From: Flavobacterium degerlachei
GTDB taxonomy: Bacteria; Bacteroidota; Bacteroidia; Flavobacteriales; Flavobacteriaceae
Assembly (NCBI RefSeq): GCF_900106645.1
Contig: NZ_FNMV01000019.1
Coordinates: 16,005 to 80,004 of the forward strand
Length of the DNA stretch: 64,000 nt
Direction: 5' to 3'
Every line of letters starts with the position of its first letter. The stretch's first letter is position 1. The notes below the pieces were generated by a model. The model saw only the letters and a list, made by a program, of their open reading frames with translations, did not search any database and was not told the origin of the DNA. Position numbers and translations under genes: made by a program. Positions 8,482 through 16,011 of the stretch are shown here, piece by piece.

Positions 8482-9534
8482 TTATAAATTTAAAATGGCT
8501 TTAACAGTATTCTCGGCAGCAATTACAGCGCCTTCCATATAACCAGGATATTGATTGGCAGTTTCTGTTCCCGCAAAAAATAAGCGGTTGTCGCAATATG
8601 ATTCCCTAAATAAAGGATGCCCATTATTTTGATGCGGATACATAAACCCAATTTGTTCCGCACTTTTTGTGTGTTTTTCCTTTGCCCAAACAGTCTCATG
8701 GTAAGACGTGAAATCCAGTGCTTCCTGACCAAAAATTTTAAATAATTGTGTTTTTAATTTTTCCAAGCGCTCTGTTTTAGAATACATCTCCATTCCAGAA
8801 CTGATAAAGCCACAAAGTGCAAATTTATCTAAGTCGGAATTTGACTGGTCGTAAAACTCGGTTATAGGTCCCACATTACTAAAAAAAGTGCCTGAATATT
8901 TCTTGTTGCGCCAGAAAGGTTCAGCGTATACAAAGGCGACTTTAATTGAATCCTGCATCCATGTATGAGTTTTCTCAGCTATAGCGCTCAGTTTCTGTGG
9001 TAGAGCAGGAGTGATAATAATGTCATTTGTGAACAAGGCTTGTGGCAATGTCGAAATTACATAATCAGCCTCGATAGATTGATTTTGAGTTGTAATTAAG
9101 GCTTTATCATTTTCAAAATTAAGACTAGAAACTGATTCGTTTAAGTGAATAGGAACTTGAATTAATTTATTTTTTAGGGTTTCGATAAGTTGGCTTGTAC
9201 CACCCGAAACTCTGTAGCTTGGACTGTTTTGTGGAATTTGGATTTCTTGCACTGCAGCTGCTGAAAACGGTTCGAAATAAGATGTGCCTTGCATGAACTG
9301 TTCAAAATAATCAAGTTCTAGCTCCTTTAAAAGCGTTCTGAAATTCACATGAATGTCGTTAAACCAAGTGGCGCCCATTTCTACTTGAGCGGTATCAGAA
9401 TGTAATGTGTGAATTCGTCCACCAATACGTTCTCTAGCTTCAATAATTTCAATTTCAAAACCTTTGTTTTGTAGGCGGTAGGCGGTTAATAATCCGCTTA
9501 ATCCAGCTCCTAGGATGATTATTTTTTTAGACAT
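8482..9534 (-). CDS. Flavin-containing amine oxidase (NAD(P)/FAD-dependent)
   Basis: This 350-aa enzyme opens with the FAD-binding motif IILGAGLSGLLTAYRL, followed by the monoamine-oxidase GG motif (EARERIGGRIHT, residues 33-44). The C-terminus has the matching FAD-contact motif LFFAGTETANQYPGYMEGA. This is the amine oxidase / phytoene-desaturase-like flavoprotein fold; substrate is not predictable, and the length is somewhat short for the group. Oxidation of an amine or polyamine is the family's usual reaction. It is followed closely by the anchored protein gene at 7730-8464. Confidence 0.85.
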   Translation of the reverse strand: MSKKIIILGAGLSGLLTAYRLQNKGFEIEIIEARERIGGRIHTLHSDTAQVEMGATWFNDIHVNFRTLLKELELDYFEQFMQGTSYFEPFSAAAVQEIQIPQNSPSYRVSGGTSQLIETLKNKLIQVPIHLNESVSSLNFENDKALITTQNQSIEADYVISTLPQALFTNDIIITPALPQKLSAIAEKTHTWMQDSIKVAFVYAEPFWRNKKYSGTFFSNVGPITEFYDQSNSDLDKFALCGFISSGMEMYSKTERLEKLKTQLFKIFGQEALDFTSYHETVWAKEKHTKSAEQIGFMYPHQNNGHPLFRESYCDNRLFFAGTETANQYPGYMEGAVIAAENTVKAILNL

Positions 9535-9723
9535 TTACATAGTAGTTAAGTGTCGTAAAAGTACAATCTGTTTGTTTAAAATTGACTTTCGAAGTATCAA
9601 TTTATCAAATAGTGTTATTGTGATTTCAGTCATTTGAAGAAGAAAGAGGGCTATAAAAACTCAATTCTACAGAACAACTTTTATAAATAAAGATAAAGCT
9701 ATTTTTAGTTATTGCTATTTCTC

Positions 9724-9731
9724 TATCTTTG
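9724..9731 (+). promoter_or_regulatory. -7 promoter element of dgt
   Basis: TATCTTTG fits the TAnnTTTG consensus and lies 37 nt before the dgt ATG. No well-spaced -33 box is seen. Confidence 0.5.
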
Positions 9732-9768
9732 AAAAATAATCCAATTATTCAAAATCGAAAAATACAGT

Positions 9769-11115
9769 ATGAACTGGGAACAACTTTTATCATTAAGACG
9801 CCAAGGCGATACAAGCAAGCGATTACGTATTGAACAAGATGACACTCGATTGGGTTTTGAAGTGGATTATGATCGTATTATTTTCTCTGCCGCTTTTAGA
9901 AGTTTACAGGATAAAACGCAGGTTATTCCTTTGTCTAAAACTGATTTTGTTCACACTAGGCTGACACACAGTTTAGAGGTTTCGGTAGTTGGGCGTTCTT
10001 TGGGAAGATTGGTAGGAAAGAAAATTATTGAGAAATACCCGCATTTAAAAGAGGTGCATGGTTTTCACATGAATGATTTTGGAGCTATTGTCGCTGCAGC
10101 TTCTTTGGCGCATGACATTGGGAACCCTCCTTTTGGTCACTCAGGTGAGAAAGCGATAGGAGAGTACTTTTCTATTGGAAAAGGAAAACAATACAAAGAG
10201 CAATTGTCTAAGAAAGAATGGCAAGATTTAATTGATTTTGAAGGGAATGCAAATGGATTTGCAGTTCTTACTGCCAGTCGTCCCGGAATTGAAGGCGGAC
10301 TTCGTATTTCGTATGCGACTTTAGGGGCTTTTATGAAATATCCAAAAGAAAGCTTGCCTAAAAAACCAACAAAAGATATAGCTGATAAAAAATACGGTTT
10401 CTTCCAAACCGACAAAAAGTTTTTTCAGGAAGCAGCGAAAGACATGGGATTGATTCCGAATAAAACAGGAGACGATATCGGTTTTGAAAGACATCCTCTG
10501 GCTTATTTAGTAGAAGCTGCTGATGATATTTGCTACACTATTATAGATTTTGAAGACGGAATTAATCTTGGACTGGTTTCTGAAGATTTTGCTTTGGAGT
10601 ACTTGATTAAATTGGTAAAAGACAGCATTGATACCTCTAAATATAAAACGCTTACCACCAAAGAAGATCGCATCAGTTATTTGCGTGCTTTGGCGATTGG
10701 GAGTCTGATTAATGATGCCGTAAAGGTCTTTATAGATAATGAAGAGGCAATTTTAGAGGGTAAATTCCCTTTTGCTTTAACAGACAAAAGCAAATACAAA
10801 GCACAGATGGATGACATTATCAGCATCAGTGTAAAAAATATTTACCAAAGCAGAGAGGTAATCGAGAAGGAGATTGTGGGTTACCAAATCATCCAAACCT
10901 TATTAGATAAATTCATTACGGCCTACGACAACAATTTTAATGGTACCGCTTCTAACTATGATAAATTGATTTTAAAAATGTTGCCGGAAAGACACCATTT
11001 AGAAAAAGAAGATTTATACGGTAGGTTGCTTCATATTTGTCATTATGTATCACTACTTACTGACGGAAATGCTTTAGAATTGTTCGAAACGATAAATGGT
11101 AAAAAAAGAGATTAA
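9769..11115 (+). CDS. dgt: Deoxyguanosinetriphosphate triphosphohydrolase
   Basis: The 448-aa protein is an HD-domain dNTPase, which splits dGTP (often several dNTPs) into deoxynucleoside and triphosphate. Visible motifs are the N-terminal RQGDTSKRLRIEQDDTR, the DKTQVIPLSK stretch, THSLEVS with the first His, and the metal-binding SLAHDIGNPPFGHSGE (HD pair near residue 117). EAADDICYTIIDFEDG carries the final Asp. It should help balance dNTP pools set by nrdAB 3.6 kb away. The stop codon directly abuts the stop of the converging DUF3078 gene, leaving no space for a terminator. Confidence 0.95.
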   Translation: MNWEQLLSLRRQGDTSKRLRIEQDDTRLGFEVDYDRIIFSAAFRSLQDKTQVIPLSKTDFVHTRLTHSLEVSVVGRSLGRLVGKKIIEKYPHLKEVHGFHMNDFGAIVAAASLAHDIGNPPFGHSGEKAIGEYFSIGKGKQYKEQLSKKEWQDLIDFEGNANGFAVLTASRPGIEGGLRISYATLGAFMKYPKESLPKKPTKDIADKKYGFFQTDKKFFQEAAKDMGLIPNKTGDDIGFERHPLAYLVEAADDICYTIIDFEDGINLGLVSEDFALEYLIKLVKDSIDTSKYKTLTTKEDRISYLRALAIGSLINDAVKVFIDNEEAILEGKFPFALTDKSKYKAQMDDIISISVKNIYQSREVIEKEIVGYQIIQTLLDKFITAYDNNFNGTASNYDKLILKMLPERHHLEKEDLYGRLLHICHYVSLLTDGNALELFETINGKKRD

Positions 11116-12102
11116 TTAGAATTGATACAAGATTCCCACTCCTAAAACTTGTTTTAATTGTGTTTTTGGACCTACGGTAACTTGTTTTCCATCAAGTTCT
11201 TCTTTGGCCTTTATATCATCGTCATAGATGATATGGAGGCCAATGTTCGTTTTTACATATTCATTTACCTTTAAATCTAACATCAGGTCATAATCAACGT
11301 CGATATTTCCAAAATTATTTATGTAATCAGAATATAGGCTTAAGCGATTTTCCAAAGTGATGTTTTTTAAGATTTCTTTTTTATATAATGCTGTCAGCAG
11401 AAAACCAAGTTCAATCTTCGATCTTTCACCTTCAGAAATTAAATTACCGTTCAAGTCATATACCGCTTTAACAACCCCAAAAGAACCTAGGTTTGCTAAT
11501 CGTTGATCTGCTACAAAAGTTATTTTAGAAGTGAATGGTGAGAGATAAAGCATTTCATCCTTCTTTTTTGTGGCATATTCAGCACCAAGACCTAGGAAAA
11601 TATAAGCTGGGGCAAAAGGTCTGGAAACAGATATTTCCTTGTTTGGGTATGAATAACCATTGGTAAATTGCGTGTTGAAATTAAATTTTGCCGAATGATA
11701 CCAGTTGGAAAGAGTGTCTTTTCGATAGCCTAATGTTGAGCTAAACTGAAACGCATCTTCTGTTTTTCTAAGCTCAATACCATCTTGCTTGTTTAAACCA
11801 TAACGCATTATCAGTTCGTTTGACCAGGTGTAATTGTCTGTGGCGTATACTCTGTTAAATTTGGTTTTTAAAAGACCTGATATTGAACTAGTTCCACCGG
11901 CGTTCCAGTTGACAAAAGCGATTTCAGATATGTCGAAACCTATTTTGTTTTTATTTGTCCAATGTGACAATGTATCTTTTACCGGAACTGGTTTAGCTAC
12001 TTTAACTGGTTTGTCCGGTTGTATAGTGGTTATGATTTTCTGTGAGAAAGTATTGATTGAAAAGAAAAAGAAGAGGCAGGCAAAAGATAATAGTTTGGTC
12101 AT
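11116..12102 (-). CDS. DUF3078 family exported protein
   Basis: The product has 328 residues with a Sec signal peptide (about 1-20, ending FSINTFSQ). The mature part has alternating short beta-strand patterns (LGYRKDTLSNWYHSAKFNFNTQF, NITLENRLSLYSDY) ending in Phe (GILYQF), as in an outer-membrane beta-barrel. The sequence type matches DUF3078, a Bacteroidota-specific family of unknown role. It lies just downstream of dxs on the same strand with 35 nt... of non-coding sequence on its upstream side, so read-in from a promoter near 12110-12140 or none is possible. It converges on dgt with no gap. Confidence 0.78.
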   Translation of the reverse strand: MTKLLSFACLFFFFSINTFSQKIITTIQPDKPVKVAKPVPVKDTLSHWTNKNKIGFDISEIAFVNWNAGGTSSISGLLKTKFNRVYATDNYTWSNELIMRYGLNKQDGIELRKTEDAFQFSSTLGYRKDTLSNWYHSAKFNFNTQFTNGYSYPNKEISVSRPFAPAYIFLGLGAEYATKKKDEMLYLSPFTSKITFVADQRLANLGSFGVVKAVYDLNGNLISEGERSKIELGFLLTALYKKEILKNITLENRLSLYSDYINNFGNIDVDYDLMLDLKVNEYVKTNIGLHIIYDDDIKAKEELDGKQVTVGPKTQLKQVLGVGILYQF

Positions 12103-12137
12103 AGGTTAGTTCGTTACAGGGCGCAAAATAATTATTT

Positions 12138-13919
12138 TCATTTAGTTGAAAAAATTATTTCTAAACTTTTAACGTCAATATTGCAATATTGTTGTAATTC
12201 ATCAACAGTTCCATGTTCTATAAATTCATCAGGAATTCCCAATGTTTTCATGTTTGCAGAATAATTGTTACGCGATGCAAACTCGAGAATAGCAGTTCCG
12301 AAGCCTCCCGAAATCACTCCGTCCTCTAATGTTATTACAGTTTTAAACGTTTTGAATATGGTATGTAATTCCGTTTCATCTAAAGGTTTGACAAATGCAA
12401 AATCATAATGAGCGATAGTGTCTGGATTGTTTAAATTGGCTAAAGCCAAAGTAACATTTTTACCTATTGGACCATTAGATAGCACCGCTGTTTCGGTACC
12501 TTTTTTTAGACAGCTTGCAGTACCAATTTCAATTTTTTCATAATTGCCAAAATGTTTAGATTGCCAATTAGCAATTACTCCGCGACCTCGAGGGTAACGG
12601 ATTGCTATAGGATGGTCTAAACCTAATTGAGCGGTATATAAAATGTTTTGTAATGCGATTTCATTCAATGGCGAATAGATAATGATATTGGGGATACAAC
12701 GCAAATAAGCCAAATCAAACACGCCATGGTGTGTTGCGCCGTCTTCACCCACTAAGCCAGCTCTATCTAAACAGAAAATGACGGGCAAGTTTTGTATAGC
12801 TACATCGTGAATGACCTGATCATAAGCGCGCTGTAAAAAGGTTGAGTATATGTTGCAAAAAACAACCATTCCCTGTGTTGCCATTCCAGCTGAAAGTGTG
12901 ACGGCATGCTGTTCAGCAATTCCCACATCAAAAGCACGATGAGGTAAGGCATCCATCATAAATTTCAAGGAACTTCCGGAAGGCATTGCGGGTGTAATTC
13001 CTATTATTTTTTCATTTTTTCTGGCTAAGTCTAGTACGGTCAAGCCAAAAACATCCTGATATTTTGGAGGAAGGTTTTCTTCTGATTTTAAATGAATTTC
13101 GCCAGACTTTGCGTCAAATTTTCCTGGAGCATGGTATTTTACCTGATCTTCCTCGGCCTGTTTAAGACCCTTTCCTTTTGTGGTTATTACATGAAGGAAT
13201 TTTGGGCCTTTTATTTTTTTTAAACGTTTCAGTTCTTTGATAACTGCAAAAATATCATGGCCGTCAATAGGTCCTGAATAATCGATATTCAAAGACTTAA
13301 TCATGTTATTTTGCCTCGGGTTCTTTCCGTTTTTTACTGCGGTAAGGTAATCTTTCAATGCGCCCACACTTGGGTCAATCCCAATTGCGTTGTCGTTAAG
13401 AATCACCAATAAATTAGCATCAGTAACTCCGGCGTGATTTAGTCCTTCAAACGCAATGCCTGACGCTATGGATGCGTCTCCAATTACTGCTATATGTTGT
13501 TTTTCGAAATCTCCTTTCAAATTAGATGCAATTGCCATTCCTAAAGCTGCCGATATAGAAGTGGAGGAGTGGCCTACGCCAAAGGCATCATAGATACTTT
13601 CGCTTCTTTTTGGGAAACCAGAAATACCTCCAAGTTGCCTGTTGGTATGGAAATTTTCTCTTCGGCCTGTTAAAATTTTATGTCCATAAGCTTGATGTCC
13701 TACATCCCAAATCAGTAAGTCATCAGGGGTGTTGAATACGTAATGCAAGGCGATGGTCAGTTCGACCACACCCAAGCTTGCTCCAAGATGGCCTTCTTTT
13801 ACGGATACAATATCAATTATGAAATCACGTAATTCCTTGGCTAATAAAGGAAGTTGTATTTCATGTAGTTCACGTAAATCCGTTGGGTAATTAATGGTTG
13901 AAAGTAAATTATCTGACAT
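12138..13919 (-). CDS. dxs: 1-deoxy-D-xylulose-5-phosphate synthase
   Basis: The 593-aa thiamine-diphosphate enzyme joins pyruvate and glyceraldehyde 3-phosphate in the first step of the MEP isoprenoid pathway. It shows VWDVGHQAYGHKILTGR and GHSSTSISAALGMA near the N-terminus, the ThDP motif GDASIASGIAFEGLNHAG to LNDNAIGI (about 147-180), the transketolase-type central domain with DVGIAEQHAVTLSAGMA, and DRAGLVGEDGATHHG. It is slightly shorter than many Dxs enzymes (about 620 aa). Isoprenoid output would also feed the GGGP synthase encoded at 33944. The gene is divergent from tadA, only 38 nt away. Confidence 0.97.
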   Translation of the reverse strand: MSDNLLSTINYPTDLRELHEIQLPLLAKELRDFIIDIVSVKEGHLGASLGVVELTIALHYVFNTPDDLLIWDVGHQAYGHKILTGRRENFHTNRQLGGISGFPKRSESIYDAFGVGHSSTSISAALGMAIASNLKGDFEKQHIAVIGDASIASGIAFEGLNHAGVTDANLLVILNDNAIGIDPSVGALKDYLTAVKNGKNPRQNNMIKSLNIDYSGPIDGHDIFAVIKELKRLKKIKGPKFLHVITTKGKGLKQAEEDQVKYHAPGKFDAKSGEIHLKSEENLPPKYQDVFGLTVLDLARKNEKIIGITPAMPSGSSLKFMMDALPHRAFDVGIAEQHAVTLSAGMATQGMVVFCNIYSTFLQRAYDQVIHDVAIQNLPVIFCLDRAGLVGEDGATHHGVFDLAYLRCIPNIIIYSPLNEIALQNILYTAQLGLDHPIAIRYPRGRGVIANWQSKHFGNYEKIEIGTASCLKKGTETAVLSNGPIGKNVTLALANLNNPDTIAHYDFAFVKPLDETELHTIFKTFKTVITLEDGVISGGFGTAILEFASRNNYSANMKTLGIPDEFIEHGTVDELQQYCNIDVKSLEIIFSTK

Positions 13920-13923
13920 AAAG

Positions 13924-13931
13924 CAAATGTA
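13924..13931 (-). promoter_or_regulatory. -7 promoter element of dxs
   Basis: On the minus strand TACATTTG fits TAnnTTTG and ends 4 nt before the dxs ATG. This predicts a transcript starting at or just beside the start codon. Confidence 0.5.
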
Positions 13932-13945
13932 CGAATTGAATGCTG

Positions 13946-13953
13946 TATTTTTG
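13946..13953 (+). promoter_or_regulatory. -7 promoter element of tadA
   Basis: TATTTTTG fits TAnnTTTG and ends 4 nt before the ATG at 13958. It overlaps the longer in-frame start at 13940, so that start is unlikely. Confidence 0.45.
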
Positions 13954-13957
13954 TTTT

Positions 13958-14401
13958 ATGGAAAACATTTTCACTGATGAATATTTTATGAAAAAGGCTT
14001 TGAACGAGGCCGAAATGGCTTTTGAAAAAGGCGAAATTCCTGTGGGAGCGATTGTAGTAGTCAATGATACTGTAATTGCGCGTAGTCATAATTTGACTGA
14101 ATTACTTAATGATGTAACTGCCCATGCCGAAATGCAATCAATAACTGCTGCAGCCAATTATCTTGGAGGTAAATATTTAATTGGTTGTACACTTTATGTG
14201 ACCCTGGAACCTTGCCAGATGTGCGCTGGCGCTTTATACTGGAGTCAAATTTCTAAGATTGTTTTTGGAGCCCGTGATGAAAACAGAGGTTTTGAGAAAA
14301 TGGGAACACAGCTGCACCCCAAAACTATTGTAAAACGTGGTGTTATGGCAGAAGAAGCTTCGGACTTGATGAAACGGTTTTTTGCAGAGAAAAGAAAGTG
14401 A
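13958..14401 (+). CDS. tadA: tRNA(adenine-34) deaminase
   Basis: The 147-aa cytidine-deaminase-fold enzyme converts A34 to inosine in the tRNA-Arg anticodon. The zinc site is complete: HAEMQSI (His and catalytic Glu) and PCQMCAGAL (two Cys), and the N-terminal helix EYFMKKALNEAEMAFEKGEIP aligns with known TadA proteins from the ATG at 13958. An earlier in-frame ATG at 13940 is rejected because it precedes the promoter motif. It is divergent from dxs. Confidence 0.93.
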   Translation: MENIFTDEYFMKKALNEAEMAFEKGEIPVGAIVVVNDTVIARSHNLTELLNDVTAHAEMQSITAAANYLGGKYLIGCTLYVTLEPCQMCAGALYWSQISKIVFGARDENRGFEKMGTQLHPKTIVKRGVMAEEASDLMKRFFAEKRK

Positions 14402-14453
14402 TTTTTTATGGGGCTTTGGAGATTCTGACCTAAATATAGGTAGGCCAAACGGA

Positions 14454-15494
14454 TCAATAGGGTTCAGTCATGGTTATTTCATGATTGTAGCCTGCGGAGT
14501 TAAGGTCAGTCCACTCCCATCCATCATCTTTAATGAGTGACAATAATAATCTGCGTCTGGTTTTTAGTTTTGCATATTCCAAATCTACCGCTTCACCAGA
14601 TATAACTTTTATTCCCTTGTTTTCAAGTCCTGTAAGAATTATGACAGGAGGGGTTTCTTTGCCGGGAATTATAAAAGCTGCAGGGAGTGTTATGAGGTAG
14701 CTGGAAATAGCTTTTCTTAACCTGATAAGTACATTGAATGAAGGTCGTTGTTCTGCAGGAATATTATGCAGCAGTACGGTCAGTACCTCGTCAAGGTTCG
14801 TGAGATTGAGTACGAAAGCCTCTTTTTTGTCTGATGAATGGAAGAAATGCAGAACAGAGTATGCTTTATGATTTTGACCATGTAAAATGATAGAGTCGAT
14901 AAGGCTTATGAAAGGTTGTTCCAGCTCCTTGAAATCTTTTCCATTCCAATAATTTAACAGGATTTCTACTACAGAACCGCCAAGAGTGTTTATGTATACA
15001 CTTATTCTCCGTTTCATTATTTCAGCTGAAACGACCGGAATTAAGTAAGTGATGGCAATTGAAATCAGAATCAGTCCAGTAAACGAAAGTATTGCGGTCA
15101 ATACGTCCCAAAAATCCCCAGTGGATTCTATGTCTCCTAGGCCTAAAGTGGAAAGCGTGTAACCTGTGTAAAATATCTTGTTTATGACTGTCGTAGAAGA
15201 GTTGGTTTCGACATTCATTAATGAACCTGGATCGCTGATGAACATCAAGCTAGCAGAAATCCAAATGAGCAGTAACCAATTGATAAGAATAGAAACCAAT
15301 ATAACAGCCCCGCCAACTTGCAAAATTTTTCTGCGCCCCATTTTTTTATTAATCAATAGTAAGATGCTCCAGATGGATTTAGATAATCGTTTCGAAATAA
15401 AACCAGCCCCTCGTACTGACAAGGAAGTGTTAATTAAGTCGGCAGCTGTAACAAGCAGAAGAATGACTCCTAAAAAAAATATAAAATAGTTCAT
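14454..15494 (-). CDS. Two-TM type potassium channel family protein
   Basis: The 346-aa membrane protein has an N-terminal helix (1-20), further helices around 58-85, a pore loop and filter TLGLGD (116-121), and a following helix pair (128-160). The pore is flanked by a helix on each side, as in prokaryotic ion-channel (Ion_trans_2) proteins. The last 180 residues are soluble with no recognisable RCK/TrkA nucleotide motif, so any ligand is unknown. It converges on tadA with a 52-nt gap and stands alone. Confidence 0.82.
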   Translation of the reverse strand: MNYFIFFLGVILLLVTAADLINTSLSVRGAGFISKRLSKSIWSILLLINKKMGRRKILQVGGAVILVSILINWLLLIWISASLMFISDPGSLMNVETNSSTTVINKIFYTGYTLSTLGLGDIESTGDFWDVLTAILSFTGLILISIAITYLIPVVSAEIMKRRISVYINTLGGSVVEILLNYWNGKDFKELEQPFISLIDSIILHGQNHKAYSVLHFFHSSDKKEAFVLNLTNLDEVLTVLLHNIPAEQRPSFNVLIRLRKAISSYLITLPAAFIIPGKETPPVIILTGLENKGIKVISGEAVDLEYAKLKTRRRLLLSLIKDDGWEWTDLNSAGYNHEITMTEPY

Positions 15495-15743
15495 ATTATT
15501 AACTTTAATCTGTTGAAATAGACCAACTGTAGTATTGGTTGTACTCTAACGGTCTTGCATAAAGCGTTGTTGTGTGGTTAGGCAACTAAGATAAGAATTA
15601 AACGGTAATTAAACGCGGCTTAAGTTGACTCTTCGGCTGAAGGTTAACGTCCCGCTTTGAGCAAAAGGGGGGGCTTTGTAATATAGTTTTGTGTGTGTGA
15701 TTGTGATGTTCGGACTCAATGTCTTAAGTTAGAGATTAATTTG
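15495..15743. other. Intergenic region upstream of the channel gene
   Basis: No frame worth calling lies here. The stretch contains a G-run (GGGGGGG near 15667) and leads into two repeat elements. It should contain the promoter of the channel gene, but no strong TAnnTTTG match was found. Confidence 0.4.
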
Positions 15744-15810
15744 TCATTTCGACCATAGGGAGAAATCACATAACTAGAGCAACTAATGTGATGTCACCTT
15801 CGTCGAAATT
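15744..15810. repeat. Imperfect palindromic repeat with CATTTCGAC ends
   Basis: The left arm CATTTCGACCATAGGGAGAA and ATCACAT pair imperfectly with ATGTGAT and CCTTCGTCGAAAT on the right. The whole forms a 67-nt hairpin of the REP/palindrome type. Confidence 0.65.
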
Positions 15811-15837
15811 GTAAATGAAAATTGTTTTGGTTTCCCA

Positions 15838-15926
15838 AGCCCATAGCCCAGATTGAAACGAAAATCCTTTTTGTTTTTTTTCTTTAAAAAGAAAAAGATT
15901 GTCGAGTAAAGCTGGAAATAGCTCCT
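15838..15926 (-). repeat. REP-like dispersed repeat, copy 2 (left flank of the Roco gene)
   Basis: Read on the minus strand it starts AGGAGCTATTTCCAGCTTTA and ends TTTCAATCTGGGCTATGGG, with the A/T-rich inverted core between. It matches copy 3 at 18856 nearly base for base over about 85 nt. Confidence 0.8.
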
Positions 15927-15967
15927 AAAGAAAATCGGAGTACTACGATTCCTTCAAAATTAGACAC

Positions 15968-16004
15968 AAAAAAACCGCCAATCTCACAAAGGGCGGTTTT
16001 TGTT
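15968..16004. terminator. Terminator hairpin downstream of the Roco gene
   Basis: AAAAACCGCC and GGCGGTTTTT form a strong stem with A- and T-runs on either side. The minus-strand Roco gene ends 8 nt away. A near-identical hairpin sits at 18964. Confidence 0.85.
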
Positions 16005-16011
16005 AGTATTG

